Below, one piece after another: positions 1 through 14,160 of a stretch of DNA of 53,763 bases. The stretch covers positions 1 through 53,763 of the forward strand of contig MU386004.1 of assembly GCA_022497145.1 (NCBI GenBank), written 5' to 3'. The position numbers and the translations under genes are program-made. The notes under the pieces are model-generated. The model saw only the letters and a program-made list of their open reading frames with translations, made no database searches and was not told where the DNA came from. Position 1 is the stretch's first letter. The number at the start of each line of letters is the position of its first letter. Source of the DNA: Rostrohypoxylon terebratum (Eukaryota; Ascomycota; Sordariomycetes; Xylariales; Hypoxylaceae).

Positions 1-712
1 TTAAAAAAAGAAAACTTTATCATAATTAAAATAAAAACCTTTAATAATAACTTTTTTAATAGGTATTAAATATACTTTAACTTTCATTTAATTTAATTTT
101 AATACGAAAGTAATTTTATATTTTATTATATAGCTTTATATAATATTAAATTAAAAAGGTTTTTAATGTTTTTTATAAGGTATTAATTTAATAAAAAACA
201 AGTGACGGCAAAGTTACATAATCTTTATTATATAGTTTTTTAATTAAAAAACTAACGGCGAAAAAAAAGGTTAAAAATTATAGTTTAATATATTATTAAT
301 TATAACTTATAAATAAAATAGTTATAAAGTAACATATAAACTTTTTTACTAGTTTTCATTAATTTTAATTTTTCAAAAGTGAAATAAATTTTCTTTTACA
401 TTTAATTATTAAAATAAATAAGTTACTTTTAATTTATTATTAATAAAAAATAAATAACAATTTTAATAATGTTTTATTTTTATAAAATCAATATATCGGG
501 TTATATTATATATAAATGAAAACCGAAACATATTAATATTATTCCTTTAAAATTATAAAAATGTAATAAAGTTTAAATTAATTTAAAAGAAAAAGCTTTT
601 ATAATAATAAAAAAAATTAAACTTTTTTTTTATATTAAAATACGTAATTAACGTAGTTAATAAAAAAACTATAAATAAAAGCGGTTAAACGTTAAACTAT
701 TACGTTATATTA
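1..712 (+). repeat. LTR-like repeat, copy A (cut by window edge)
   Basis: This copy aligns by eye with 975-1628 and 8050-8739 along its length. Shared landmarks are ATTAAAATAAAAAC near the left end, TTATATAATATTAAATT in the middle, and TTACGTTATATTA at the right end (about 701-712). The left end may lie outside the window. Differences between the copies are mostly transitions, as expected of RIP. It could be a solo LTR or one end of an element that extends leftward. Confidence 0.75.
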
Positions 713-974
713 CCGTTTAACATTTAAAGATTAACATTAAAAAACCTTTTAAACTTATTTAATTTATTAACTATTAAAAATAAAAAACTAAATTAATAAC
801 TTATAAATTAACAATTAATTTAAAAATAAATAATTAATTAATTATTTAAAAGGTATTATTTATATATTTTAATTATGTAACACTATTATAAGTTAATGTT
901 TTAAAGTATAAAACTTTAATTATAATTATATATATTTATTAAAAACTTTTTTATTAAACTTTTATATTTAAAGG

Positions 975-1628
975 TAAAAAAAAACTTTATAGTAATTAAA
1001 ATAAAAACCTTTAAGTATTTAAGAAAGTAATTTATCTATATGTTTTAATTTTAATATAAAAATAATTCTACCTTTTATTATACGATTTTATATATTATTA
1101 AATTAAGGAGATTTTTATTACCTTTTTAGAAAACATTAATTTTATTAATAAAAATTAACAAGTAATATTAAAGTATATAACCTTTATTACACGGTTTTTT
1201 GGTTAAAATTAACCGCAAAAAAAATAAACAAATTATAATTCGATATATTATTATTTTTAACTCGTAAGTAAAACGATTATAAAGCAACATATAAATTTTT
1301 TTATTAACCTACGCTTTTAATCTTTTAAAGGTAAAATAAATTCCTTTTTAAGTTTAATTTTTAAAATAAATAATAACTTTAATAACGTTTTATCTTTATA
1401 AAATTAATATATTTAACTATATTATATACGAATTAAAACCGGGGCGTATTGACGTTATTTGTTTAAGATTATAAAGTGTAATAAAGTTTAAGTTAATTCG
1501 AGGAAAAAAACCTTTACGGTAATAAAAAAAATTAAACTTTTTCCCTCGTGTTAAAATAAATAATTAACATAGTTAATAAAAAAATTATAAACAAAAACGA
1601 TTAAGTGTTTAACCATTACGTTATATTA
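975..1628 (+). repeat. LTR-like repeat, copy B (probable 5' LTR)
   Basis: A direct repeat of copies A and C with the same order of landmarks, ending at ATTACGTTATATTATT. With copy C about 7 kb downstream in the same orientation it brackets a plausible LTR-retrotransposon shell. It keeps slightly more G and C than copy A. Terminal TG and CA dinucleotides are not readable, probably erased by RIP, so the ends are approximate. Confidence 0.72.
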
Positions 1629-4198
1629 TTAAAAATAAATAATTAATATTTTGAAAGCTAAAAATTTTCAATTATAAAAATAAAATATAATGTTTTTCTT
1701 AAATAAAAATAATTAATATAATAAAATACTTAAATATATTTTTAAATATATTTATAAATATATAATTTAATAAAACCGTTTAATTATATAATTATATAAT
1801 TAAGTAATTTTATTTGAAATTATATATTATATAAAGTTTAAAATAATTTTATAGTTTAATTTTTTATATAATAATATTTTTTATATTCGAAAGTTATATA
1901 AATAAAAAATAACTTATAAAATTTAATAATTTTATTAACGTAGCTTTTAAAAGCTTAAATTAAATGTAAAAACTTAAAAAGTTAAATTAAAATAACACTT
2001 AGTATAAGAATAAAAAAACTAATAATATATTATAATTATTAAGCTTTAAAACGTTATTAACAAATGTAATAAAATATTTAAATATATAACTATTAAAAAT
2101 ATAAAATTATGCTTTACTATAAAATTTTTTTTAAAAAATAAAAACTTATTTAATTTTTATATAGACTTATAAATTAATCTTTTTTGTTTTTACCTTTACT
2201 TTTTTCAAAACTATAATTAATAAGTTAAAAAAATAATACTTTTATTTTTTTATTTAAAAATTGAAAACTTATAAATGATATAAAATAAATCGTTAAAAAG
2301 AAGTTTTAAAAGTTTACGTATTACTATTGAATAATATAAGTAAAATTTAAGAAAACCTTTAAAAATTATAAATATATTTTAAAAAATATATTAAAAAAAT
2401 ATTTATATAAACGTTTATAAAATTACAAATGAAAAACTTAACTTTTTTTATAAAACATTAAAATAAAACTTTTTAATTAATATAATAACAAGTTTATTAC
2501 TTTTAACTTAATAATAATTATATAATAACCTTTTTTAACTCGTTTCTAAACCCGTTATTAAATAACAATAATTTAAACGGTAATTAAAAGCTTTTAAAAA
2601 ATTATTTATTTTTTAATTCTTAAAAAATGTTATTAAATATAAATAATTTAAAAAAAGATATTTTTAAGTGAAAAAACGATTTTAAATAAAAACATTAGAA
2701 CTTAATAATTAATAAAAAAACTATTTAAAAGGTTAAAATAATTAATTTATTTATCGTAATACTTTGATATTTTTATTAAAAAATTAAATATAAAAAAAAG
2801 TATAAAACTTATAAATAAAAATAAATTTAAAATTATTAAAGTATTAATTTAGACGTCTTAATAAGTATTTTTTAACTTTATTACTGGGATAAAATAAAGT
2901 ATTAAAATATTTTATATCTTTTAATCTATATATACTTTAATAAGTAAAGCTTATTAAAAAAAGTTATAATATAAGCTTATAAAAGTTAAATATATTAAAA
3001 AGAATTTTATTAAATATAAAATAAAATAAAAATTAATTATAAAATAAATACAAAATATTAATATAAAACTTAATTATAATTAATTAATCATAATGTTTTT
3101 AAATAATATTTAAAAAAAGTAAAAAATTAAGTTAAAATACCTTAAAAATTATTTCGAATTAAAAATTTAATAATTATTTAAGTTATTATAAACTTTATAA
3201 ATAAGTTTAAAAATAAGATTTTTATAAGAAATTTAAACGGTAATTATAACAACGGTAATAATAGTTTTAAATAACTTTTATAATAAAAATACTAAAGTTA
3301 AAAAACCATTAAAGTTTAATAATAAACCGGTATAAAATTAAAAAAAAGGTTATTATACTTTAAATATAATAAATATAATTGTTTTTAAAAGGATTACTCG
3401 AAATTCAATAATAATAACGGTTAAAAAAATTGAAGTAATTAAAACGATAAAAATAGGTTTATTAATATAAATTGAAGTTAAAATTTAATTAATTATATAT
3501 TATAACTACCGTTTAATTTTTCGTAATATAAAAATAATAATAAAAGAATTTATACGGTTATAATAAATAACAATAACTTAAGGTTATTTACAAATTATTA
3601 TAACGTAATTTAAATAAAATAAAACTTATATTATAAGTTTTTTATATTATATAAATCGTTTTATACGGTTAAGTTATTTATTAATTTTATTAATATAATA
3701 TTAATTAATTTTAAACCTTTAAAAGTAATAATACCTTATTAAAATATTTTATTTAATATTAAAGTAAACGTATATATTATAAATAGAAAAAATAATTTTG
3801 TTAAAAAAATAAGAATTAATTGATTAAATAATTTAAAAACGATTTTTATCGAAATAAAAACATATTTCTTATTAAAATAAAAGTATATAAGTTCTACTTT
3901 GAAAGTTAAAATAATGTTTATAATATTATTAAATTATAATATATTTTATATATAAAAACTTTTTCGTTAAAATTTTTTAAGTAAGTTTTTATATAAAATA
4001 AACAAATTTTTAAATTAAAACTTAATTATTAATTTAAATAAAATAATTTTAATTATAATTAACTCTCAAAAATAAAGCTTTTTTTTATAAAAATATGAAA
4101 AATTAAAGTTTATATAAAACGTTTTTATCGATAATAAAACCACGTGTTAAACGTAATAAATAGTAAAAAAAATAAGTTTTTAAATAAAATTATTAAAA

Positions 4199-4822
4199 AA
4201 GAGAAATATTAGCCGCGTAGTACGATCCGTTATCTCCGGCGCGCAGTAAGCGCTAAATTTAGCGCCTTCGAAAAAGGTGTAATTTAAGTACTTTTAAACA
4301 CATATAAGGCCTTACATAATTAAATGTACCTTTATATTATTTAAACTTTATTTTTAACACTTATTAAACATTAACATTTTAATTATCTTAAATTAATTAT
4401 TCCACGTTTAATTTAATTTTAAAATTAATATAATTAAAATTATTAAAAAACGCTTAATTAATATTATTTAAATCTTAAATTATATAATTTATATTTTTTT
4501 TATTAAGGTGAAAGTTATGTTTAAAGTTCTTTAACCGTTGTTAACTTTTAATCGCGTATTTTAAATAAAAACTTTCACTTTAACATTAAATAACTTTTTA
4601 ACGAAAAAGATATAAATTATATAATTTAAGATTTATATAATATTAATTAAGCGTTTTTTAGTAATTTTAATTATATTAGATTTAAAGCTTAATTAGGTTT
4701 AAAATAATTAATTAAAAGCTTATATAACGATTTAATTAACGTTCGAATGCATTAACGTCATTTAAGCCGATATTACGCGCCGGAGATAAACGGACCGTAC
4801 TACGCGGCTAATATTTCTCTTA
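4199..4822. mobile_element. Fold-back/TIR element 1 (~624 bp)
   Basis: The first ~50 bp (4199-4248) are the near-exact reverse complement of the last ~50 bp (4773-4822). The arms share AGAGAAATATTAGCCGCG, GTAGTACG, and TATCTCCGGCGCG with two or three differences. The inversion continues inward: 4393-4495 pairs with about 4611-4716, so most of the element could fold into one long hairpin around a loop near 4530-4580. The arms keep G and C mainly as CpG, CpC and CpT with almost no CpA, consistent with surviving RIP. No transposase frame remains, and no convincing target duplication is visible. It resembles a MITE or a gutted TIR DNA transposon. Confidence 0.75.
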
Positions 4823-4868
4823 CAAAACTTATTTTTTAATAAAAAATTACTATTTTAATAGTGGTGCA

Positions 4869-5497
4869 TATTAATAGTGTGGCTCGAACCAAAAACGCGG
4901 TTTTTAATTAATCGAAATTATATCGATAAAATCGCTTTTATTAAATTAACGCTCGATATTTCCTATTATTTTTAACTTAAATAACTTTTGATATATATAT
5001 TTTAAAAATTTATAACTTAATTTATATTATAAATTTTAATTTTAAAATTAATATATTTAAATTTTAAAGTATTATACATATTTTTAAAAAAGTCTTTATT
5101 TTTATTAAACTGAAAAATTAATAATTAATTCAAAAAGCATATAATATATTAAAAAATTTAATGTTTAATATTTATTAAATTTTTTATTTACGTAATCATT
5201 TTTTAAAAAACTTAAAAGTAATATAATTAAAACTATCAAAATTATAATAACGTAATTAATTTAATTATAAAGTTTAAAAACGTTAAAAACTTTATTAAAA
5301 AAGTTATTGTAAATTAAAAATTATTAAATATATAATAAAATATAAAGTAAAAAAGTTTAAAATGTAAAAGAAAAATATATAAACTTATAATTAAATTTAT
5401 ATGTAAATTAAAGTATTATAATTATAAACATTAATTTATCGATAAGCTTTTTAATTAATTAAAAACCGCGTTTTCGGTTTAAACCACACTATTAATA
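4869..5497. mobile_element. Fold-back/TIR element 2 (~629 bp)
   Basis: The left arm (4869 to about 4913) starts TATTAATAGTGTGG and contains AACGCGGTTTTTAATTAAT. The right arm (about 5450-5497) is its inverted copy, ending CCACACTATTAATA. The size almost matches element 1, from which it is separated by only 46 bp, but the terminal sequences are different, so it is a second family. RIP has removed most G and C between the arms. No coding relic or clear target duplication can be seen. A non-autonomous TIR element is the best description. Confidence 0.72.
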
Positions 5498-8049
5498 AAA
5501 GATTATAATAAATTTTAATAATATATAACTTATAAAATAAAAAATAAAGTAAGTTAAGTTTTATTTAAATATATTACTCGATTATATAAATAAGTTTTGA
5601 CGTTACTTTTAATTAATAATAATTTACGTAAGTAAATATATACATTAAAATTAAACGGAAAAATCTTTAAGATAATTAAAATATAAAGAAAATATGATTA
5701 AAAAAATAAATTTAATTACATTCATAATTAATAATTAATATTAAAATAATAAAGTTAAAAAATTATTTAAACGGTATAAAATATTAATTAAACTATAATT
5801 TTAAACATAATAATTTTTATATATTTTTAAAATTATATTATAAATGTTATAACGTGTATTTTAAATAAAACAAATATAATTATAATAAATAAAGTTATTT
5901 TTTATAAAAATTATTAAAATAAGCTAAATTTAAATGTCGATAATAAGTTAAATAATGTATATTTAAAGATTTTAAATGTAGGCTACGTTATTTTTATAAA
6001 CGAAAATTATCGTATAAAATCCGAAAAGTTAAAAACTAAAAAAGTTAAATTATTATTTTTAAAATACATTAAAAATAATTTCTTTATATAACTTTCTAAT
6101 AAAAAATGTTTCTTAAAAACGCCTTATATAATATTTTATAAAAATATTAATAATTTTAAAATATTAAATTTAAAAAACATAGTATAATTATTATTATAAC
6201 ACGTATAAAAAAACTACGTCACCGAAAATCTTAAAAAGCGGTTAACATTTAAAATTATAATAAAAACATTATAAATAATAAAAAAAACCGTATACGTTTT
6301 AAACGCGGTAAATTTTTTTAAAAAAATTATACATTATTAAAACCTTAAATAAATACTTTAATATTTACAATGTTTTTTATAATTTTATTTAAAAATATAT
6401 ATATATAAAGCAATTAAAAAGCATTTTTAATAACTTAAAAAACGTTTTTACGGTTTATAACGTTTTTTTTACGATAAATGAAAAACTAGTAAAATAAAAA
6501 CAAACGTTTTATAAAATAAATAAGCTTTCAAAATTAATAAAGTATTTCGTTAAAAAATATCACTTATTTAAAGTAAATGTAAATAAACCTTAAAAACCCC
6601 GAAAAAACGGAATACATTAAAACGATTTATAAAAAATTGCCGAAACTTTAAACTAAAGCACATTTAAATTTATAAAGTTATTAAAGGCTTTTTATAACCA
6701 TTTAATGAATTTCAAATAAAATTTTAAGAAAATACTTATTAATTAATACGATAAATAAATATAAAGTTTATATATATATTTACTTAATGGAAAAGTATAA
6801 ATTATAATAAAACGTTGGTTATAACAGTATAAACGGCGTTATAATAAATATAAATAATTTTAACCGTAAATAAAAGTTAATATATAATATAAATTGATTT
6901 TATCGCTATTTACGTAAATAAAAACTTGAAAGAAAAAATATTTATAAAATTACTTCCATTATTAAAAAAATATTTTAAAAAACATCTTAAAAAAGTTACG
7001 CGTTTTAAATACGGGTTTAAGTTAATAATTAAACTATTAAAACTATTATATAAATTAAAATAATCCGAGGCTATTTAATAAAAAAAATTAAAAAAATACT
7101 ATATAAATAAAGATTTAAGTAGTTATAATTTAACGATATCGTTTACTACAACGAAAAAATAAAAACCATTATCGTTTTATATTATTATAAAAACGCTTAA
7201 AAATAAAAGGTTTAATAAAAATAAAGAAATAATTACACCGTTAAATTACAAAGTATAAAAAACTATATATTTATAAAATAAAAAGTTTTAAACTAATAAA
7301 CGTAAAACATATAAATATATATCTTTTATAAAAAAGCTAATCTTTTTATATTTAACTTAACTTAATATACACTTTACTTTTTTAATTTAAATTATATTTA
7401 TAAATAACTTAAATAATAATTATTTAATTAAAATTAAACGAATAGTATAATACTTATAAACCAAATTAAAATAATTGATTTATTATTAAAACTTACATTT
7501 AAACCATGTATATATAATATATAATAAATTAAAATTACATAAAATAATAAACGTTAATTATATTAAAAACTTAACTACGGGAAAATTTATAATAAATATA
7601 ATATATTTTATAATAAACACATTTATTTTATAATTATTAAAATTATAAAATATAATAACGTAAAACTTTAATAAAATTAAATATATCGAGTTAATTATAA
7701 CCGTTGTTAATACGGCGTAAATATAAAATCTTTTTATAAAATTAAGTATAATACTTAAAAGGTTAATTACGTTACTATTAAATAACGTTACAACTAAAAA
7801 ATAATGTGAAAAAACTGCCGTTAATTAATTAAAACAACACATATAAAAGAACTACCACTACGTACATTAAAAAATTAAAAATAATAACACGAAAATAAAA
7901 TATATCTTTATTAAATAAAATATAATAAATAAACTTATTAAAGTTATAAATCCATTAAAACATTAAAAATTTTTAAAGTTATTAAATTCAAAATAATTTC
8001 AACTTAAAATTAAAGTTTAATGAACTTAAAAAACGTATAAATATATAAC

Positions 8050-8739
8050 TTAAAAAACTTATAATAATTAAAATAAAAACTCTTAATGATAATTTTTTTA
8101 ATAGGTATTAAGTATACTTTAATTTTAACTTAATTTAATTTTAATGTAAAGGTGAATTTACACTTTATTATATAGTTTTATATAATATTAAATTCAAAGG
8201 GTTTTTAATATCTTTTATAAGGTATTAATTTTATAAAAAATAAACGACGATAAAGTTATATAGTTTTTATTATATAATTTTTTAATTAAAAAGTTAATAG
8301 CGAAATAAAAGGTGAAAAACTATAGTTTAATATATTATTATCTATAACTTATAAATAAAGTAATTATAAAATACCATATAAACCTTTTTATTAGCTTTAA
8401 TTTTTTAAAAGTAAAATAAATTTCCTTTTAGGTTTAATTGTTAAAACGAATAAGTCGCTTTTAATTTATCGTTAATAAAAAGTAAATAATAACTTTAATG
8501 ATATTTTATCTTTATAAAATTAATATATTAAGTTATGTATAAATTAAAGGCGAGGCGCATTAATACTATTCCTTTAAAATTATAAAGTGTAATAAAGTTT
8601 AAATTAATTTAAAAGAAAAAAGCTTTATAATAATAAAAAAATTAAAGCTTTTTTTTATATTAAAATAAATAGTTAATATAATTAATAAAAACACTATAAA
8701 CGAGGGTCACCGGGCGTTAAACTATTACGTTATGTTATT
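8050..8739 (+). repeat. LTR-like repeat, copy C (probable 3' LTR)
   Basis: The third direct copy of the family seen at 1-712 and 975-1628. A small patch near 8700-8716 (CGAGGGTCACCGGGCG) has kept its original composition where copies A and B are A+T-rich, so it hints at the pre-RIP sequence. Just downstream (about 8753) it shares an AAATTATATATTATATAAAG block with the sequence about 190 bp after copy B, so either the true repeat end lies further right or a common flank was duplicated. Confidence 0.72.
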
Positions 8740-10244
8740 AAAATAATATTATTTAAAATTATATATTATATAAAGTTTAAAATAACTATAACTTAATTTT
8801 TATATAATGATAATATAGAATTACATATACTTTTTTACAGTAATAATATTTAATATATTAACTTTTTTTAAATTAAAATTAAATTAATGTTTACTTATAT
8901 TAAAAATTAAATAAAAAGTTGAATTAATTTATTTAAAACATTAAAAAAATAAAAAAGAAATAATAAAATAACTTATATAATTTAAAATTCATTAAAAGCT
9001 TTTAAAATTATTATTTCATTTATAATATTATTATTAAAAATAAACTTTAATATAATAAACTTTTATGAAAAATCATTAAATAATTTTAAATCAAAACATT
9101 AAAAAACTTAATAAATATTTATTAAAATGATATTATTTAAGTTAAATTTAAATAATACAACTATATTAAATACTTTTAAAATTAAAATATAAAAAACATG
9201 TAAAAAATATTTTATTTTTTTTTAAAAAAAATTCTAATATATAAAGTTAATTAAAATATTTTTATGAAATTAATTTATTTATTTAAAAAGATTTTTTTAA
9301 AAGAAGAAATTCATAAAGTTATTACTTAATTAATTAAGTTATAATGTTATATTAAAACTAATAAAATTAACGGAAAATTATTTATTATTCTTTCGTATTT
9401 TTTGGCTTTTTTTTATTAAAAAATAATAATAAATAAGTTATTTTAAATTAAATTTATTCAATTATTTATAAACGAAAACATTACTTTAATATTAATTATT
9501 TTTAAACTTTATAATATTATTTATCGGTTTTACGTAAATTATTAATAAATTAATTATTTTTTAAAGTTATAATTAATTAAAACTTTTAATGTTAATAATA
9601 TAATTATTAATTATAAAAAAATTAAACGAATACTAGAAATAAATATTAATAAACAGAATAAAGTATTTTATAACTTTTTAAATAAAATAAAACACGTTTA
9701 AATAAAGATTTTACTTTTTAAGTTAAAAATTAAATTAATTTAATAATAAGTTTTTTTTAATTTATTATTATACAATTTTTGAAATAAATATATTGATATT
9801 TACGTTAATGATATATTAATTTATACCGAAAATAATAATAAAAAACCATTTCGATTAAATTAAAAAAGTAATTTGTTAATTTAAAGCGGTATTAAAAAAT
9901 TATAGTTTAATATAATTATAATAAATAACTTACGTTTGATAATAAAAATAAATAAAAAAATTCAAATTAATCCCGAAAAGATTTAAGTTATTATAAATTA
10001 AAAAGTTTAAAATATTATATTAAAAATAACTTTACGTTTATTTTTAAAGCTTTATAACTACGTTAAAACATTTTATCATTACATTAACGATATAATTAAA
10101 CCGTTAATTTAATTATTAAAGAAAAACACTTTTTTTAAATTTAATCGAAAATAAAAATAAACGTTTAAAAATTTAAAAAAATTAATAATAAAAACTTTAT
10201 TTAATATTAATATTTTTTGTAGTTATTAAAAATTAATTAAACAT

Positions 10245-10620
10245 TTAAAGTAAATATAGCGGTTTATTAATTAAATAATAATATTTATTATATTAAAGTT
10301 AAAAAAATAAAAAAAGTTTATAGTTATAATATAAATAAAAAATTAACTTTATAAAATTAATTAACTTTAAATTAAGCTCGATTAAATATAATATATATTG
10401 TTTTTAAAATATTACTATCACTTTTTAAGCTTTATATTACACGTGATTACACGTCGTTTTTAATATATAAATAAAACATTAAAATAATATATTATAATAA
10501 TAGTTAAAAAATTATATAAATAAAAACTAATACGTTTTTAAATATTATTAAAAAAGTTATTTTATAATGATAAAATAATAATAATTAAAAATTAATTAAT
10601 TTTTTTTTAAAAATAATAAC
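10245..10620 (-). repeat. Three-copy family W, copy 1 (inverted)
   Basis: The reverse complement aligns with 37560-37830 and with 39540-39800. The clearest shared stretch on the plus strand is around 10408-10460, containing ATTACTATCACTTTTTAAGC and ACACGTGATTACACGTCG. This copy shows intermediate RIP damage, between the milder copy at 37200-37830 and the nearly pure A/T copy at 39470-39800. Ends are approximate and no coding relic was recognised. Confidence 0.65.
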
Positions 10621-11683
10621 ATTAATTAAATAAAATTAATAATTATTTATATAATTTTTATAAAATTTTTATTTTATTTTATTTTTAATAAATAAAAACT
10701 TATAATTTATAAACTTTTTTAAAAGTAATATTAAATCCGTTATATAAGTGTGCAGATTTTTATCCGTTATATAACGTTAAAACATATTAATGTATTTAAA
10801 TAATATATTAAATAATCTTTAATTTTACACGCGCGTTTAATTAATTATTTTAACTTTAAACCGCTTTTAAATTTTAGATAATTATAACCGTTTAAAAGCT
10901 TTTAAAATTTTATACTTATAATGTAAATTTTAAGTTATACATTTATTTAATAAATAAAATATTAAATGTTAAAAAAACGGTTTAATATAAAATACTTTAA
11001 AGCTTATAACCGTAACGTAATAATTAAATTTATTATACCTTTAATTTTTTTTAATTAATATATAAGTTGTAATTTAAATTATAAATAAAACTTTTTAAGC
11101 CTTTTGAAACGATTATAATTATTTAAGATTTAAAACTAGTTTAAAGTTAAAAAATTAATTAAAAATGTAAACGTAATAAAATTTATTATAATTAAAAATT
11201 TAAATTATTATATTTATTACTTATATGAAATTATATATAAAAATAAATAATTATAAATAAATAAAAATATAAATATATATAAATTTTTATTTATAAATTT
11301 AATACAATTAAAATTTATACATTATTTTATTTTAAATGGTTTTAAATTAAAACGTTACGTAAAAATAAGTTATATTTACTTTTTTTACGATTTAAACTTT
11401 TATATTTATAAAGTTTAAAACGTAAAACGCGTAACGTTTAATTTAAAACACGTTTAAAAAAATAAAACTTAATTTTTTAGAACTTGTATAAAATAATTTA
11501 TAAAACTATTAAATTTAATATAAAAACATAATAATATAACTTTAAAAATATTTTTTAAAATTAATATTTGATTTAATAGTTTTTTATAATTACTTTTTAT
11601 ATTTTTAAGTTTAACCGTTTTTATACAATAACGTATTTTAATTAAATAAGTTAAATTTTATTATTTTAACTTTTTTTATTAAG

Positions 11684-12037
11684 TGTCACGATCCTAGTAA
11701 TACATCCGGAAGTTACATCGGACCGAGGGTCACGTGACCTCGGAAGTGAGTCGATGGAGTCGACCTCCAAATCATCGACTCAACGGTCTTGAAGGTTGGA
11801 CACATGAAAGAAGACCCAGGATATAAAGAATGAAAAATTTCCTACTGTATTTAGTTTTTAGTTCCCCAGCTTTCAATCTAAGTATTCAGACTGCACTTGA
11901 ATATAGAGTCCCATGAAATCTCTTTTACGAACAGAATCGTCAACCCTACAGTATTGTTACCTTAAAACCAAGTTCCCCAGGGTACGTATCCGCTCTACGA
12001 AGTCAGTTAGGCAGAAGTAGTAGACGGGTTCGTAACA
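11684..12037 (+). mobile_element. Intact solo LTR, family S (copy 1, 354 bp)
   Basis: A sharply bounded island of normal composition in RIP sequence. It starts TGTCACGATCC and ends GGTTCGTAACA, the TG...CA form of an LTR. It contains a palindromic GGTCACGTGAC (about 11728-11739), a TATA-like ATATAAAGAAT near 11820, and a 3' half nearly identical to 30258-30471. The 5-bp flanks (TTAAG and CATTA) do not match. It lies exactly where a decayed repeat of another family begins (12038), so it may be a recombination product rather than a simple insertion remnant. The abundant CpA/TpG shows that it escaped RIP. Confidence 0.83.
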
Positions 12038-14160
12038 CATTAAAAACGCCCTTAAAAATAATTAAAATAAAAAAGTTATATTTTAACCTATGAAAATATA
12101 AAGCATTTATTTTAATATAAATCCGCACCGAAAAAATAAGCTTAAAGGTTTTTTTTTTACCGAAACATATTAAAAATAAACACGCCTCGTTGTAAATGTA
12201 AAAAAAAAACAAATAATATACCATGTTATTTTAAAATACCCGCGTTTTACCCGCGTAAAAAAAAACTAAAAAAACATCCCGCATTAAACGCGTTTAAAAC
12301 CAAAGTTAATTATTTAAAAACATTAATATATATAAAAAAGGAAAAAACAATTTTAATTATAAAATAAAAATAATAGTTAAATAGTTTTTAAAGTTAAAAC
12401 TATTATTTATATATAAAAAAACCTTACGTTTTATTAAAGAAAAAAAGTATAATAATTAAAACAACGTGATAATAAACTATTAATATAATAATAATAATAA
12501 ATAAATAAAGTAAAATACATTATTATTATAATAAAACTAGTTAAAAAATATGTTATAACGCGTAACAATTAAACTTAATAAATATTAAAACGATTAAATT
12601 AAAATACCGAAACTAAAACATAAAAACATATATAAACACTACGAAATAACACTTAACCGTCGACACCGAAAGCGATTTAATACCGGGTCGTTTATAACTC
12701 CTTATTAAAAAAATAATTAACTATAACTATTAACCTTTTTTTTACACTTATTGTTTTAATAAACAACTCTTTTAAATTTTAATAAAAAACTATTTAATAT
12801 ATATTTTAATAATTATACCCGAGGTTTTTAAATAACAACTTATATTATTTAACCTTTAAAAAATATTATTAACTTTTAACGGTTTAAAACTATTAATAAT
12901 ATAACATTAAAGTAAATATTAAAACTTACGTTTAAATATAATTCTTTAAAATATAAAGTTTATAATTAAAAACATCACGTTTAAATTTAAATATAATACG
13001 TTTTCGTTATAATTATTTTATTTACGAAAAAAATTAAAAGCATTATAATGTAGAATCTCCGCTGAAAAAAACTTAATAATAAACTATTTTACTATAATAA
13101 CGATATTAACGTAAAACTCCTCGATATATATATATTAATCTTTAAAATCCGCGTTTAACTTAACATTTAAAAACTTATTAAAACATAACTTTATAAACCG
13201 TAATAAAGTTAAAAAAAATATAATTACCGGTTATTTTTATTAACGATTATAAGTTGTTAATAACGTAATTTATAAAATTAAAAACTTACTTATAAAACTA
13301 TATATAACCTTAATTTTTTTCTTTTTATTTAATTTTAATCTTTAATAACGCATATAACGCATTAATAAAACGCTTATATATACATAATTAAACTTAATTA
13401 TAATACCTTTAACGGGCCGGTAATTCGCAATATTAAAACCGAAACATTTTAAACAAAAAGCTAAAGCGAGAACCACCTTAACCTAAAAAAAGCATAAAAA
13501 ACTACCTTAACGACGTCACCATTAAGGTTGCCGCCACCACCGCTGTCACCGTCTCCCGTAGCTTTCTTTCGCACTTGTTTTTATCTAATTATTGTTAAAA
13601 TTAAAGATAAAAAATAAAATTATAAAGTTAAAATTATTTGCTAAAAATTCACATTATAGATTTTACTTTTATATTATACTTAAAAATAAAGGTTTAATTT
13701 ATATTATACCTTTAATGTCGTATAATATTCTTCTAAAAAAACTTTTTAAAAAACCTTATTTTTTAAAAAAACACCATTAAAAACTTATAGTTATATTGGT
13801 TATAAGTTAAAAATAATATAATTTAATATGTGTTTTAACTTAAAAACATATAATAAAGTTATTATTAAATAATTATATAATAATAATAATATTAACGTAC
13901 ACTTTTATATACGTTTCGCAAGTGACTTAAAAAAGTTATTTTTATTTATTCCTATTAAAATAATAAGATTTTATAGTTAAAATAGTTGAAAACGATACGA
14001 TTACGTAACGACTATAAAAAATAAACGTAGTAAAATAAGTTTTTTTCGGCACACGGTTTTTACTTAAACATTTACTAAGTAGTAGTTTCGTGTACTTAAT
14101 AAAAAAAGCCCTTTATGTAATTAAATAATCGGTGTAAAATTAAATAAATAAATAAATATT
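12038..14160 (+). repeat. Three-copy family X, copy X1
   Basis: The left part (12038 to about 13575) is the reverse complement of about 19640-20757. Shared blocks include AAAAAAGTTATATTTTAAC, AAATACCCGCGTTTTAC and a GC-rich CCGCCACCACCG-like block near 13531. The right part (about 13590-14160) is a direct match to 36095-36910. This copy lacks both ~275 bp insertions carried by the other two and so preserves their empty target sites at 13159-13163 (CTTAA) and 14070-14074 (ATTTA). Relative to the other copies some sequence near 13580 seems deleted. The parent element type is not recognised. Confidence 0.72.

Larger units (their letters stand above)
975..8739. mobile_element. Decayed LTR retrotransposon shell (~7.8 kb)
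   Basis: Copies B and C of one ~0.65-0.7 kb repeat lie in direct orientation with about 6.4 kb between them. Removing the two nested fold-back elements (4199-5497) leaves roughly 6.5 kb, a normal size for an ascomycete Gypsy or Copia element including its LTRs. No gag, protease, reverse transcriptase or integrase motif survives in any frame that I could read, so the superfamily is unknown. The pairing of B with C rather than A with C is an inference. Confidence 0.5.

Noticed and set aside
12003..12224. A 73-codon minus-strand frame
   Set aside because: It runs from RIP-decayed repeat into the un-RIPed solo LTR. Its composition (Phe, Ile, Tyr, Lys) is what random A+T-rich DNA gives.
13592..13780. 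A 62-codon plus-strand frame
   Set aside because: It lies in a decayed three-copy repeat, and the matching copy near 36095 has stops and gaps at equivalent places. No domain.
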